Shown in pieces: positions 13,016 to 24,344 of a stretch of DNA of 64,000 nucleotides (its first letter is position 1; every line of letters starts with the position of its first letter). The position numbers were made by a program, and so were the translations under genes. Origin of the DNA: Lineus longissimus (Eukaryota > Nemertea > Pilidiophora > Heteronemertea > Lineidae); the NCBI RefSeq assembly GCF_910592395.1, contig NC_088312.1:21831292-21895291 (forward strand), given 5' to 3'. The notes beneath the pieces are model-generated. The model did not search any database. It was not told the origin of the DNA and saw only the letters and a program-made list of their open reading frames with translations.

Positions 13016-13506
13016 CTGAGTGAAAAAATCCAAAAAAATTCGAGTGTTACTTTCTTACGAAATTGACTGCAGATCTGTTCTCGTTTTAACTGACTGTAAT
13101 CAGACGCCCGGTGATACCAGTTTTTCTCAGATGTGGCCTGGTTCTCATAAAAATGTATTGTCTATACTACATATAATTGACTGCCGTTATCATAAGCGAG
13201 AGACATAGAGTATAGTGGTATAACTCACTTTTATCCGACATAGAAAGGCTAATTGGTGAATTGTAGGTGGAATGTAGAATGTGCGTACAGTTCCGAGAAC
13301 AAAAAATAACATGAAAAATTCATTCATGTAACAGCGCGTAAATGCCGAAATCATGCTGATATTCAAACACGAGTGCATGCCTGCGTGTTTGTTACCCGAT
13401 TGGCCTTGAAGATCAACCGCTTACCGAACATACGTACTCCCTTCGAACAAATCAAGATAATGATGTTGAGGCTTTTATAGCATTTTTCCATGTTTCCCTG
13501 CTCAGA

Positions 13507-13640
13507 GCCCCGGTCTCCACAGAAATTAAGCAAGGTTTTCAAGGATGAGGAGGAGCAACCAGAAGGCGCTCTCTTGCACTCAACCAGTCGGGGAACCAAG
13601 CAGTGGCTCGGCCGGCAGTCGAACCATGAGGCCCACTCTC
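13507..13640 (-). mobile_element. Second partial copy of the SINE family (unit 1)
   Basis: This shares the CGGCCGAGCCACTGCTTGG and GCGCCTTCTGGTTGCTCCTC blocks with the SINE at 12722-12893. It has GGTTCGACTGCC in place of the B box and lacks the ~15 bases upstream of it. It is followed by a GAT microsatellite, a common neighbour of SINE tails. Confidence 0.6.
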
Positions 13641-13679
13641 TTCCACTGCTACCGCTGTCCATCAATGATGATGGGGAGG

Positions 13680-13731
13680 TTGATGCTGATGATGATGATG
13701 ATGATGATGATGATGACGACGACGATGATCA
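13680..13731 (+). repeat. GAT/GAC trinucleotide microsatellite (unit 1)
   Basis: A run of GAT with a few GAC triplets; in the aspartate frame it gives 14 consecutive Asp codons here. The corresponding tracts in units 2 and 3 give 20 and 16. The poly-Asp and poly-Met frames it creates are not genes. Confidence 0.9.
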
Positions 13732-13789
13732 TGGTAGTTTCCCAAATGAGCATTCACGAGGCAAAATAACACGCATGAACAACATTCGT

Positions 13790-14047
13790 TTAAGTAAATT
13801 TTATTATTAATTCTAAATCTCTTGTCGGTTTCGGCTGGTAGGCCTTCATCAACAATTGTATTTCACTCAAATGCTGCGATGTTTGATAGTTCACTGGTAG
13901 AGTTTGCTCCATCATCAATCTCCTAATGAGAGGATAGCTAGTATTTGCTCCGGAGCAAAAGTACGCCAGTAAATGCACTAAGCTACCGATAGCAATTGCG
14001 AGTCTTGAAGATGGCTCTATCATATTGTTCATTATAGACTTACACAC
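13790..14047 (-). CDS. Unit 1: candidate exon following the LamG domain
   Basis: An 85-codon open frame that reads IEPSSRLAIAIGSLVHLLAY, then a leucine-rich, cysteine-containing stretch ending LELIIKFT and TAA. AATAAA overlaps the last codons, so this could be a true 3' end. It lies just left of the LamG frame, one frame away. Acceptors TTCAG or ATGATAG would join the LamG donor in phase, with an intron of 29 or 59 nt. The hydrophobic block near residues 15-33 is too polar for a confident membrane span. Confidence 0.3.
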   Translation of the reverse strand: MCKSIMNNMIEPSSRLAIAIGSLVHLLAYFCSGANTSYPLIRRLMMEQTLPVNYQTSQHLSEIQLLMKAYQPKPTRDLELIIKFT

Positions 14048-14052
14048 TGAAC

Positions 14053-14663
14053 CTATACAAATAACCTTAACCTACCTTCCCTATACATGTCTTCAATCTG
14101 GGTTCCATTCAGAATATAAGGGTAGATTAGAAAAGACGACATTTCTCCTGCAAAAAAACATGGAAATTTGTAACAGCCAATAATTGCCGCATAGTTAGAC
14201 GGATGCCACCATATTGTGGGGATCACTTTTTCAAGTTTTTTTTTCACACCATTGATGTATATCATATGATTATCCAATTTTCTGTCAACAGCAGCGACAA
14301 TAACACTCCATTCCTTTGGCCGAATTGAAAACTCCGGGGTCTTGCCCCCTTTTAACATGTAAGCCCTCCGTTTATCAAAAGTATAATCGAAATGAGCCTA
14401 CGACGTTTCTCGATCCTTAGCATGGCGTTAAAACGTTCTTGGTGAGTGTAGAATATCACTTTAAAAGATGAAGGCTCTAATACATGCGGTCGTACGTAAA
14501 GTGCAATAGAGAAAGCAGCATATATTGAGAGATCAACGGAAAGTAGTCGTACATCGTGACGTTTTCGGTAGTACCACAGGACGGGACGAAAATATGATGT
14601 CCACTGGACGTATTTTACGCGGTCCTTCGTGGTGATTCTGGAGAGAGCGTAGTTGTTCATCAA
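14053..14663 (-). pseudogene. Unit 1: LamG/concanavalin A-like domain exon, frameshifted
   Basis: Same domain as the intact copies in units 2 and 3. A single-base loss with a neighbouring substitution around 14393 splits the frame into two (14352-14663 and 14053-14358). The break falls between the IEKRR and MLKGG parts of the domain, so this copy would give a truncated product unless the change is an assembly error. The retrotransposon lies 0.8 kb upstream of it on this strand. Confidence 0.6.
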
Positions 14664-14875
14664 ACTGATAGGCCAGGGTTGAATGAAAATGCATTTTCAA
14701 TCACGATGTGACTATTTGATATGTTGATAACTTGTTTCCTTCCCATAAATACCAAGCTTTTCGTGCGATATTCGCCAAGCAAGCCCGGCTTACTGATTGA
14801 GAGGCCTATAAGGTGTCTGGTCTCCGGCTCGCAAAACAAAGATATACTCCTCGAGCGCGGCTCATTGAACAACAC
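14660..14875 (-). CDS. Unit 1: open frame upstream of the LamG exon
   Basis: A 71-codon open frame ending NAFSFNPGLSV, directly upstream of and in a different frame from the LamG exon. CCTATCAG at its end could act as an acceptor for the LamG exon. NAFSFNPGLS resembles the N-terminal strand of a LamG-type fold, but this is only a resemblance. It is conserved in units 2 and 3 (27512-27727, 40180-40395). Confidence 0.25.
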   Translation of the reverse strand: MLFNEPRSRSISLFCEPETRHLIGLSISKPGLLGEYRTKSLVFMGRKQVINISNSHIVIENAFSFNPGLSV

Positions 14876-15430
14876 TGATTCTCAGCGCCATTTCGCGGGC
14901 AGTTCACCAAACAAGACAACAACTAATACTTGTTCAACGAATCGGTCGCAAAATATTACCGGCAAATCATTGAAATGATAAGGTTCAGCTAGGAATTTCG
15001 AATTCAATTTTGATGCACCATCGCTGCATTATGGTCTATACAGTTTTAATTCATAGAACTATTTCATGACAAGAAGCACTTGACATTAAGTCCCTTTTGA
15101 TGGCATTAACGTATCACTACAGACGCCGACAAATATACCTTATATTTTTGTCCTTCCCATTGAGCAGGCTCACCGAAATCGCTGAAGAAACATAAACAAG
15201 CTACTAAAGAGTGTTCTCAGTATTGAAGTGTTCTATCAGCACGCTTGCGAGTCAGTGTCACATTCATGTAAAGCATTTTACCAACGAAATGTGCAACAAC
15301 TCGACGCTGAATCTTACCGATTTTTCACCTGTCTTTACTGACTCCACCGAGCAAATTGGGAACTATCGATGAGATAAATGCATGCGTAGACTATACACTC
15401 CTAAAGCAGTGCAGGAGACGTTAAAACACC

Positions 15431-15602
15431 TGTTATGTCTTGATATACTTCATGTGCCTGTGCCAGCTAACGCGCATTAGTATTTCATGCGCCTGTGTAA
15501 TATTGGTACTTCTGTTGTGTGTTGCTTAATAAATAGTTTGTTCAAGAAGCCGATTCGTAGATTGTTTCTGTGGCCTTCACCGGCCTACATGGGAACATAA
15601 CA
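15431..15602 (+). repeat. 5' LTR, copy 1
   Basis: 172 bp bounded by TGTTATG and CATAACA. It contains AATAAA about 55 bp before its end, a likely polyadenylation signal. Confidence 0.93.
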
Positions 15603-15817
15603 CTGGCGACGAGGACGCCCACGATATGGTAACGCCAGATAACTATGTATAGAAGCCCCAGAAGCCCCTGATACATTACGAACTGCACGTAACCCGTCAG
15701 AAATTAGCTGCAAAAAAAGCCACGCTAGACACCCCGCTGATTTCTCGTAGTTCGTTCGTTCACCGTCGCACGGCAGCACCGTCCACACATTGATGTTTTT
15801 CCAATAAGAAGAAGAGA

Positions 15818-18800
15818 ATGCCTTCACCAGCCCCTGCTGCTGCTGCCCTAGCCGTTGCTGCCCCAGCCGTTGAGCAAGTCTCGACACTGCCCAACTTCCC
15901 TGAGTTTGAGCTACAACCAGACCACAATACTGGTCAGAGGTGGGAAAAATGGCTGAAACGTTTTGAAAGACTAGTTACCGGTATAGGCATCACCAATCCA
16001 AGCAGAAAGCGAGCCCTGCTGTTACATTTTGCCGGACCAGATGTTGACGAGATCTTCGATACCCTAGCAGATACCGGTGCAGATGCAGATTACGATACGG
16101 CCAAGACAGTTCTTAATAACTATTTCAAGCCAAAATGCCTTTGAGGTTTTCCAGTTCCGTCAAGCCACCCAGCAGCCCGATGAGACCATGGATGCTTATC
16201 AAACCCGTTTACGACAGCTATCGAAAACTTGTGACTTCGCTGATGTTGAGAAAGAGATCTGCGCCCAGATTATCGCTGGTACCAAAAGTCACCAACTTCG
16301 CCGTAAAGCTCTGAGAGAAGACATGGATCTCAAGAAGCTACTGGAAACTGCCCGTGCTTTTGAGATTAGCGAGGCTCAAGCCACACAACTTGAAGGATCC
16401 TCCAGCTCCAAGCCCCAGACTGTAAACAGAGTCGATCACACAGCCCGCAGTCGTTATCGGTCCAACAACAAAGGACGTCGCAGATATCGCTCTAAATCAT
16501 CCAAGCCTACTGATGGTATCAATGATAACTCAAGACAGCCCGACGCCAAAGAAAGCAGACCACGTCATAACAGCCAACAGTGTGGATACTGTGGTGGTAA
16601 ACCTCATCGTGATAAGGCCAGATGCCCAGCGAATGGTAAAGAGTGCAACAAATGTCATCGCATGAATCACTTCGCCCGTGTATGCCGGTCATCACACACA
16701 CAGCAGACAACACCCAAGTCAAGTTCGCACGTCAACTCTGCTAACCCAGGTGAAGAAAGTGACAATGCTGAGTATGTTTTCTGCACAACCAGCACAGCGA
16801 CAACAATAACAAAAGTCAAGCCGAAGATTTTCAACATTTTCATTGGTAAGAAGACAAGACGAGTTCGCATTCCTATGCTTATCGACAGCGGAGCCTCGGT
16901 GAATTTAATCGACCAGAAGACATTCCAAGCCATCAAGACGATGAAGCCAAGCCTCCAGTTGATGAAGCCAGACACTACGATCTTCACGTATGGTAGCCAA
17001 CAGCCCCTACCAATAGCCGGAATGTTTAGAACTGCAGCTCAGTTTCGCGACAACACTGAATATTGTTCATTTTATGTCACCACTGGTACAGGAGGAAACC
17101 TTTTGGGACTCACCTCAGCTACAGCTCTAGGTATTATTCAGATGATACACGAAGCACAGTCACCCAACCTGCCTGAAAATCTTAGCGAGTTTCAAGACAT
17201 GTTCACTGGGATTGGTAAAATCAAAGGAAAACCCGTGAAGCTATACATCGATAAGTCCGTGATGCCGAAGCGACAACGTCACAGAAGAATACCCTTTCAC
17301 ATCAGAAAAGCTGTTGAACGAGAACTTGAAAGACTCGAGAGACTTGACATCATCGAAAAGGTAGATGGTCCAACACCATGGGTTAGCCCAATCGTCATTG
17401 TCCCTAAGCGATCAGGTGGAGTTAGAATCTGCGTCGATATGCGAGAAGCTAACAAGGCTATACAGAGAGAGCGCCACACAATGCCAACGATGGATGATCT
17501 GGTGACAGACCTGAACGGTGCTACAGTCTTCAGCACGTTAGATCTTTCCAGCGCTTACCACCAGCTCGAGTTATCGCCAGAATCGAGATACATCACAACC
17601 TTTACAACCCATCTTGGACTCAGGAGGTACAAACGCTTATTTTTTTGAATTAACGCTGCATCTGAGATATTCCAGAACGCCTTGGCAGAGATCCTCAGTG
17701 ACATACCCGGATGTAAAAACATTTCTGACGACATCATCATCTACGGGAAAGACCGTAAAGAGCATGATCGAAACCTCATCGCTGTCCTGAGAAGATTGAA
17801 AGAGAAAGGTATAATCCTCAACATGGAGAAGAGTCGATTCTACCAGCCAAGTGTCAAGTTTTATGGTCACATCTTCAGCGCCAAAGGGATTACTGCCGAT
17901 GCCGAGAAGATCAAGACAATCCAAGACGCCCCTGCACCAACAGATGTCACCGGAGTGAAGTCTTTGCTTGGAATGGCCCAGTATCTTGCTAGATTCATCC
18001 CAGATTACGCCGAGATCACAGCACCCCTCCGTGAGTTAACGAGACAAGAGCATGAGTGGAAATGGACCAAAGTACACGACGACGCACTCAACAAGTTGAA
18101 GAAAACCCTCACTGGTAGTGGTTCCAGAGTCATGGCCTACTACAACCCCGAGTTGCCAACAACGCTAGCAGTAGATGCAGGACCCAAGGGCCTCGGAGCT
18201 ATTTTGACACAGAAAGGTCGAGTGGTCAGCTACGGCAGCAAGATTTTATCTGACGTCGAAAGCAGATACTCCCAAACCGAGCGAGAGATGTTAGCCGTCG
18301 TATGGGCCGTAGAACACTATCACCTATATCTATATGGGAGAAAGTTCGTCGTTTTCACCGATCACAAGCCGTTACTTGGTATCTTCAATAGCCAGAAGCC
18401 AGCATCAGCCCGTATTGAAAGATGGAGACTTCGCCTAACTCCATATGATTGTGATCTTCAATATCGCCCTGGGAGGAATGAGAAAAATCCTGCCGATTTT
18501 CTCAGCAGACACCCATCTGAGCAGAGTGAAGAGAGCCCAGCCGACCCTAGCCAGATTGCCGAAGATTATGTAAACTACGTTTGCACGAACGCCGTCCCTA
18601 AAGCTATGACTCTACCTGAAGTCCAGTCAAGCACAGCCGAAGATCCAGTTCTCCAGAAGGTCAAAGCAGCACTTGAGACCAGCAAATGGCCGAAGCACGA
18701 TCCAGACCTTATGCCCTTTCACCCTCAGAGAGACCAGCTAGCAGTCCACAATGGTATGATACTGAGAGGCACCCGCCTGGTACTACCCAAACGCCTACAG

Positions 18801-20045
18801 AGACAAGCTGTAAAACTGGCCCATGTTGGACATCAAGGGATCGTGAAGACCAAACGCCTCATCCGAGAGAAAGTATGGTTCCCTTGCATCGATTCACAAG
18901 TCGAGGAAGAGATCAACAGATGCCTGCCCTGTCAAGCAGCGACAAGCCGAAAAGGAGAGAAACCAGAGCCGCTGATGACAACGCCATTGCCTGATGCCCC
19001 ATGGAAAGACCTGTCAATTGATTTCTTCGGACCTTTGCCAGTGCCAACAGCTGATTACGTCATGGTAGTCATAGATGAGTACAGCCGCTTCCCTGAGGTT
19101 GAGCCGATTACGTCAACTGCAGCCAAAGTGGTAATACCAAAGCTCGACGCTATATTTTCCCGCCAAGGAATCCCCGTCACTTTGAAGAGCGATAATGGCC
19201 CGCCGTTCAACGGACGAGAGTTTACCAACTTTGCAGATTATCTTGGATTCCACCATCGAAAGATAACGCCATTGTACCCACAAGCCAACGGAGACGCGGA
19301 GAAGTTTATGCAGTCAGTCGGTAAAACCATACGTTGCGCCCATCTTGAAGGGAAGAACTGGCGTCAAGAACTGCAAAAGTTTCTGAGACATTCCCGAGCC
19401 ACACCGCACTCTACCACTGGTACATCACCCTTTGAAGCCCTGCAGCATCGTAAAATGAAGACACAGCTACCAGAGATGAATAGCAACGCCCGCTACTCAT
19501 CCACCAACATTGACCGTCAGATCCGAGACAACGATAACGTCAGCAAAGACAAAACCAAAGTCAACACCGATGCTAAACGACACGCTCGAGAATCTGATCT
19601 GTCCGTAGGAGATCATGTCCTGGTCAAACAGCAACGCCAGAACAAATTGTCAACACCGTTTAGCCCAGAGCCGTTGCAGATCATCAATCGAAATGGGAAT
19701 ATGATCACCGCTGAACGACCGTCGGGACATAGGATCACTCGTAACGTCACGTTCTTCAAACGTGTCCTGCCGATGCATTACAATCGAGAAAGGGAGGAAG
19801 AAGATGCACACCAAAACATCGATTTGCCACGTCAAAACGTTGATGGCGCACGACAGAATCCCGCTCCAGAAGCAGATCTCGCTCACGATCTTGCTCCACA
19901 TCATCACGCCGAGACCGAGACATCTCACACAGAGACATCGCACCCCGAGACACAACCTCCAGATGAGATGCCAGCACTTCGGAGATCGTCCAGAACCCGC
20001 AGACAACCTGTCAAGTTTAGTGACTATATTATGGTTTGCTACTGA
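15818..20045 (+). pseudogene. gag-pol of retrotransposon copy 1, disabled
   Basis: gag starts at 15818 (Ala/Pro-rich, then a capsid-like region). An 8-bp deletion near 16136, relative to copy 2, shifts the frame in gag. The next frame (16077-17648) carries two CCHC zinc knuckles (CGYCGGKPH, CNKCHRMNH), a DSGA protease motif and the first half of RT. A nonsense codon at 17646-17648 interrupts RT just after the RLFF motif. The frame resumes to 20045 with ISDD (the RT catalytic motif), RNase H (AVDAG, TDHKPL), the integrase HHCC zinc finger and the DDE core. Two independent lesions make it non-autonomous. Confidence 0.92.
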
Positions 20046-20169
20046 TTATTGTGACTGGACAATCGCCAATCATGTTAGTGTATTGTGTTTTAATCAGATG
20101 CCAGATGTGTGCGCACGAGATTTTAGACTTTTCCTTTTAGAGTCTGTTGAGACCTAAGTGGACTTTTCA

Positions 20170-20222
20170 TTAGCTCACCTCTTAGCAGAGGTGAGCTTAT
20201 CCCATACCGTGGCGTCCGTCGT

Positions 20223-20272
<50 letters not shown>

Positions 20273-21318
20273 CGTCGTCGTCCGTCGTCCGTTAGCAGGG
20301 CACGTTTCGTAACTGTTAGAGCTATTGAGTTGAAACTTGGTACACATGTACCCTTGTGTAATGACACCTTGAAAACCAAGTTTCGGTCCGATTCGTTTCA
20401 TGGTTTGGCCACCAGGGGGCCAAACGTTAAAAGTGAAAATATGCAATATCTCCCTTAATAGTAGTCGGGAAATTTTGAAAAAAATATGGTAGGTACTTCT
20501 AGCAAAGGTGCATCATATATCCTCCGGGTTTTTGATTTGCCCTCCTTTTCAAGGTCACAGAGGTCAAATAGTGTAAATTGGCCGTTAGGATGTAACGATG
20601 GCACGTTTCTAAACTGCAATGACTATTGATCCCAAATTTGGTACACATTTACCCCTTAGTCAGGTAATCTCAGGGACCAAAGTTTGGTCCAATATGATTC
20701 ACCACTTGACCACCAGGGGCAAATCCCAAAACCTTAAAAATTTGATTATTCCTTAACTTCTTGCCCGATTGCCACCAATTTGATATCATGGGTACATCTA
20801 ACCGCCATACAATATATGTCACACAGGTTTTTAATTTGACCTTCTTGTCAAGGTCACAGAGGTCAAATGGCGTAAATTGGCCGTCAGGCCGTAACTATGG
20901 CACGTTTCTTAACTGCAATGACTATTGATCACAAATTAAGTACACATGTACCCCTTGGTCAGGTGGTCTCAGGTACCGAAGTTTGGTGCGATCTGATTTG
21001 CCGTTTGGCCTCCAGGGAGGGGGCCAAATCCTAAATTCTTCAAAATGCCATTATTCCTAGTATTACTTGCCTGATTGGCACCAATTTTATATCATAGGCA
21101 CATCTAATTCTAACAACCATTCAATGTGTCACCCGGGTCTTCTTTGATTTGACCTACTTTTCAAGGTCACAGAGGTCGAATGTACTGTAAATTGGCCATT
21201 TTGGGGAAATTGTAATTGCTTGGACCTACATCAAACCTAACACTACATGACACAATATCATGCTCTTTATCCATCTTTCCTCCACATGAGGTGAGCACAA
21301 TGGCCCTGGCCATTTCAT
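20170..21318. mobile_element. Modular repeat nested in the 3' region of copy 1
   Basis: It begins with TTAGCTCACCTCTTAGCAGA, a small hairpin with AGGTGAGCT, and ends near AGGTGAGCACAATGGCCCTG. A (TCG/CGT)n tract at about 20215-20290 follows the left end. Three diverged modules of about 300 bp then each contain a CAAGGTCACAGAGGTC block, a GTAAATTGGCC block and a CCACCAGGGGG-type block. There is no coding capacity. This layout is common to non-autonomous dispersed repeats of marine invertebrates. It is present in both transposon copies, so it predates their duplication. Confidence 0.65.
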
Positions 21319-21506
21319 TCTTTAAGTAGAGGACATTTCACATGCATACCGTTGCATTTATCTAGTATGTTGGACATTCTAATCAGTGTTGAATGATAAT
21401 TCAAGGACAGAAGTTCATTCAGTAATTATTTTCAAGAATTGTTTTGGAAGTAAACTGTGTACTAAGTGTCACTGTCAGAGAAGATCATTTTCAAGGAGGA
21501 GAGGGA

Positions 21507-21650
21507 TGTTATGTCTTGATATACTTCATGTGCCTGTGCCAGCTAACGCGCATTAGTATTTCATGCGCCTGTGTAATATTGGTACTTCTGTTGTGTGTTG
21601 CTTAATAAATAGTTTGTTCAAGAAGCCGATTCGTACATGGGAACATAACA
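21507..21650 (+). repeat. 3' LTR, copy 1 (28-bp deletion)
   Basis: Identical to the 5' LTR except that 28 bp between ATTCGTA and CATGGG are missing. The purine tract AAGGAGGAGAGGGA lies directly upstream. Confidence 0.93.
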
Positions 21651-21655
21651 ACACC

Positions 21656-23577
21656 AGTCTCTCCGAACAAGGAATAGATCAGATAAAAGCTTTTTTTACG
21701 CGAACTAATTTTAACAAAAGGCATAGTTGACGGGCAAGTCCCATTTTAGGTTTGTTTTCCGTGGAGTGGGAACTGCACATAAAATGAACGATTGTTGTCT
21801 AAGTGCTGCCATTTTTCCTAGCACAGATCGCACAGGGGCCATTCATCTACTCCTCCCAAATAGTTGGCGTGGTTGGCGTGGCAAACTATAGGAGAAGTAC
21901 ATGATTGTCCATGATGTGCCTACGCTTCTGCAAAACAGGGCGATTCTTTTAACTGCATGCGTACACGTTTGCGCGAAATATACATATGTATTTAAACACG
22001 CAGATTTGGACAGGACCACTTCGGTTGGTGTATACATGACTCACGAGCATGCATTGCTAGGCCTTGACATTGCTGAGCTTTCAAACACGCGCGCGCCGGT
22101 GCGAGAAGAAAAGTATATCTTGAAGTCGAGACACGCTTACCTCCTCCCACAGCAACAACATTTGTACCTTTTCCTTCTGCCCCGTGTTGTGTACCATTTC
22201 CTTCTGCCCGTGGCCCGTAATGTGCCAGACAAACGAGCGTGATTAAATAACGCTCCATGAGCATCTTTTTTTATTAGGAGTCGAAAATTGAAGACACTTG
22301 CGCTGCAAAATCGTACGGGCGATATTGCACTTACAAGTAAGAAAACGCTCTCGAAGATTAAGGTTGTTATCGTGAAATGATAGCGTTCGTGACGATCTCT
22401 GAACCTGGCCTTACTATTACGCTAATGCCCGCCGCACACTGGACGATGTATAGCAACTCGATTCGGTTGAAGGGAGACCACGTCAGCGCAAGAGTCATGG
22501 AGGTCAGATTAAGGATACACAAAGTCGCCGAAAGAGGCCTCTCCTCAGTTTCCGACTCCGAACTGTGGTTAGATGTTATTAACCATGCCAGAGTTAAAGA
22601 AACATCAGACCGGTTAAATGCATTTAAATGCATTTTCTTGTAAAAACCTAATTTTCCTTTAATCAGCACTATCCTGCACAAAATGCCTCTACATGCTTAT
22701 TTTTGGTCAAATTAAAAGAATTCAAAGATCCACAGAGAGGTCAGATAAAGATTGTCCATTCGAGCTATCAAATTTAGCATTCAGTTAGAGAAAAGAAGTC
22801 TGAAATCCGCTTAAAATCGGAAGATTTACATCCCTGTAAGTGGTCGTTCGGCTTGAAATTTCCCTGGTCGCACCTTGAAAGATATGATCACGCAAGCAAT
22901 CAGCGAGTTACTCAGTAATAGCTGGATCAATGACACTCCCAATTGTGAATTTCATGTATTATTAAAAAAACAACCTGGTTCCATCTCCAATGTCAGATGA
23001 ATGGTTTGGCGCTCAGCCATAACTCGATCAGCTCATTGATCTTTTTTTAATTTTGGATTATATATTTGATTGAAATTTTCAATTGAATAGAATCAATAAG
23101 TTGTTTTTGTGTCTATTGTTCTTGGTTTCAACGCCGTTATGCGCTTCCACTGATTTTTTGAAATAATGAGTTTTTGGCGATATTAATCAAACATTCATTT
23201 TGAGGGTTTAGGGAAAACTAATCGTGACTCCATTTTGCCAATCTAAGAAACACTAGAGCTCATCCAAAACCCACAGAATGATAAAAGTACATGTATTACT
23301 TTGGTCTGCATGGCCTCCGAACAATATATATTTTGTACCACTTTAGGACAAAATCAGTAAAGAACCTATGGAGTACTAGGGTGCGTGAAACAAAAGAATT
23401 ACCCGACAAATTTGTGTTCACATTTTTAGAACTTTATTAGATAGAATATTTTGTAGAATTTTATCAGACTGATAGGTTTCGTCCTTTGCTTGATCGTAGG
23501 TTTTGCGCTTTTTTCAACCGTAGAATAGAAATCTCTCATCCTCTGACCGGTTAGGTTTGCTGTCGCGAATAAAATAG
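21656..23577. other. Unit 1 spacer between the transposon and the Jupiter-like gene
   Basis: No recognised gene. A 113-codon plus frame (21901-22242) and an overlapping 90-codon minus frame (21992-22264) stay open in all four units. An 88-codon plus frame at 22377-22643 overlaps a 104-codon minus frame. Most differences between units alter residues on both strands, which argues against coding. It may hold 3' UTR of the Jupiter-like gene and upstream sequence of the LamG gene. Confidence 0.45.
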
Positions 23578-23635
23578 TCACAGCAAACGAAAGTTGAGAC
23601 GAAAATTGCTCAAGTGTTTGACCGTCGGAACGTGT

Positions 23636-24106
23636 CTATCCAAAAAAGATAGTTGACTTGCCACCAGGGGGCTGCCGAGTTGACGGGGTATTAGGGCGTT
23701 CGGCGGCGATCCTTGATGCTGATGTCGATGCTCCTGTTGCAAGGTTGCCGACATACTCCACGCCTTCACCAGTCAGTGGGTTACGATAAACTCGCCTTGG
23801 TGAAAGGTTTATTTCTGGATCCTGCCGAATAGGGTTGCAGTCACGTGGGATGTAGTCTCGTGGACTCATCGAGGGCGTTGATGGTCGAGAACTTGTACCT
23901 GCAGGCCGTTCAAAAACGTATCCTTTTGATGAAGTGTTTATCGAATTACTTCTTACCTGCGACGTGTGTAGGTCTACATGTGGACTTGGATCGCCTCCAC
24001 CGAAAACCGACGTCCGGCCACTTGAATAACTAGGATGATTTTTGAACCTGTCATAGTCAATTTGACTATCTACCTTCGGGGTGGTCGGAGAAGTTCTGGT
24101 CGTCAT
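23636..24106 (-). CDS. Jupiter/JPT (HN1)-like small protein, unit 1 copy
   Basis: A single open frame of 156 residues, starting MTTRTSPTTP in a good Kozak context (A at -3) and ending RQPPGGKSTIFFG. The C-terminal PPGGKS-x-hydrophobic-G end matches the signature that closes and repeats within vertebrate JPT1/JPT2 proteins, which bind microtubules. GRTSVFGGG near residue 30 may be a second degenerate copy of the motif. RNPLTGEGVEYV lies at residues 108-119. The rest is Ser/Pro/Thr-rich and likely disordered. The protein is identical to the unit 2 copy. Family assignment rests on short motifs; another small cytoskeletal or ciliary protein is possible. Confidence 0.5.
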   Translation of the reverse strand: MTTRTSPTTPKVDSQIDYDRFKNHPSYSSGRTSVFGGGDPSPHVDLHTSQVRSNSINTSSKGYVFERPAGTSSRPSTPSMSPRDYIPRDCNPIRQDPEINLSPRRVYRNPLTGEGVEYVGNLATGASTSASRIAAERPNTPSTRQPPGGKSTIFFG

Positions 24107-24344
24107 GTTGATTTAGTGCCGTCGATTTTCTTTTGGCATTTCAGTGGTGGTGCCAAAAAAAGCACTTGACCTTTCAAATGCTGGCACTGCGGACGACAGT
24201 GCGTGACGTAATACTACGAGCACCAGTGTTGAATGGCGATGACGAGTTACCTTATCTGCGCAACATGTAGATTTCCGTGTGCGCTATGCAAGGTATTCTT
24301 CTGTTTTATCAGAACATCATTGCTTCTTATCTGATAACGTGGTA

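Larger units (their letters stand above)
15431..21650 (+). mobile_element. Ty3/gypsy-type LTR retrotransposon, copy 1 (unit 1)
   Basis: The 5' LTR is 15431-15602 (172 bp, TGTTATG...CATAACA) and the 3' LTR 21507-21650 (144 bp). They are identical except for a 28-bp deletion in the 3' LTR. Flanks carry a 5-bp target duplication, ACACC. A tRNA primer-binding site starting TGGCGACGAGGAC follows the 5' LTR after one base. A purine-rich tract (21492-21506) precedes the 3' LTR. The order gag, protease, RT, RNase H, integrase is the Ty3/gypsy (Metaviridae) order, and there is no envelope-like frame. About 1.46 kb of non-coding sequence between pol and the 3' LTR holds a separate modular repeat. Confidence 0.95.
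11431..24241. repeat. Segmental duplication unit 1
   Basis: This is the first of a head-to-tail array. It begins at ACGAGTTACCTTATCTGCGC, reached from unique left flank (GCCTGGTC), and ends where the same start sequence recurs. It is nearly identical to unit 2 throughout, including a retrotransposon at 15431-21650. It has private changes: a frameshift in the LamG exon, a 15-bp deletion near 12248 and a 28-bp deletion in the transposon 3' LTR. Without the transposon it is about 6.6 kb. Confidence 0.95.

Noticed and set aside
13490-13810. Poly-Asp and poly-Met open frames on both strands here and at 26321-26661, 39003-39329, 20123-20446 and 32983-33294
   Set aside because: They are created by GAT and TCG trinucleotide tracts inside SINE or repeat sequence. 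Lengths vary between units and no gene structure surrounds them.
20045-21506. Envelope gene between pol and the 3' LTR
   Set aside because: The interval has no open frame of suitable length and is filled by a modular non-coding repeat, so the element is a retrotransposon without an envelope gene.
21901-22242. 113-codon plus-strand frame conserved in all four units, with overlapping minus-strand frames
   Set aside because: Most differences between units change residues in both the plus and minus frames. That is not expected under coding constraint, and there is no homology or splice support.
23880-23965. Possible 58-nt intron inside the Jupiter-like gene (GTAAGA to CCTGCAG on the minus strand)
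   Set aside because: Removing it would break the open frame that is intact in three copies, and it is too short for a typical animal intron.
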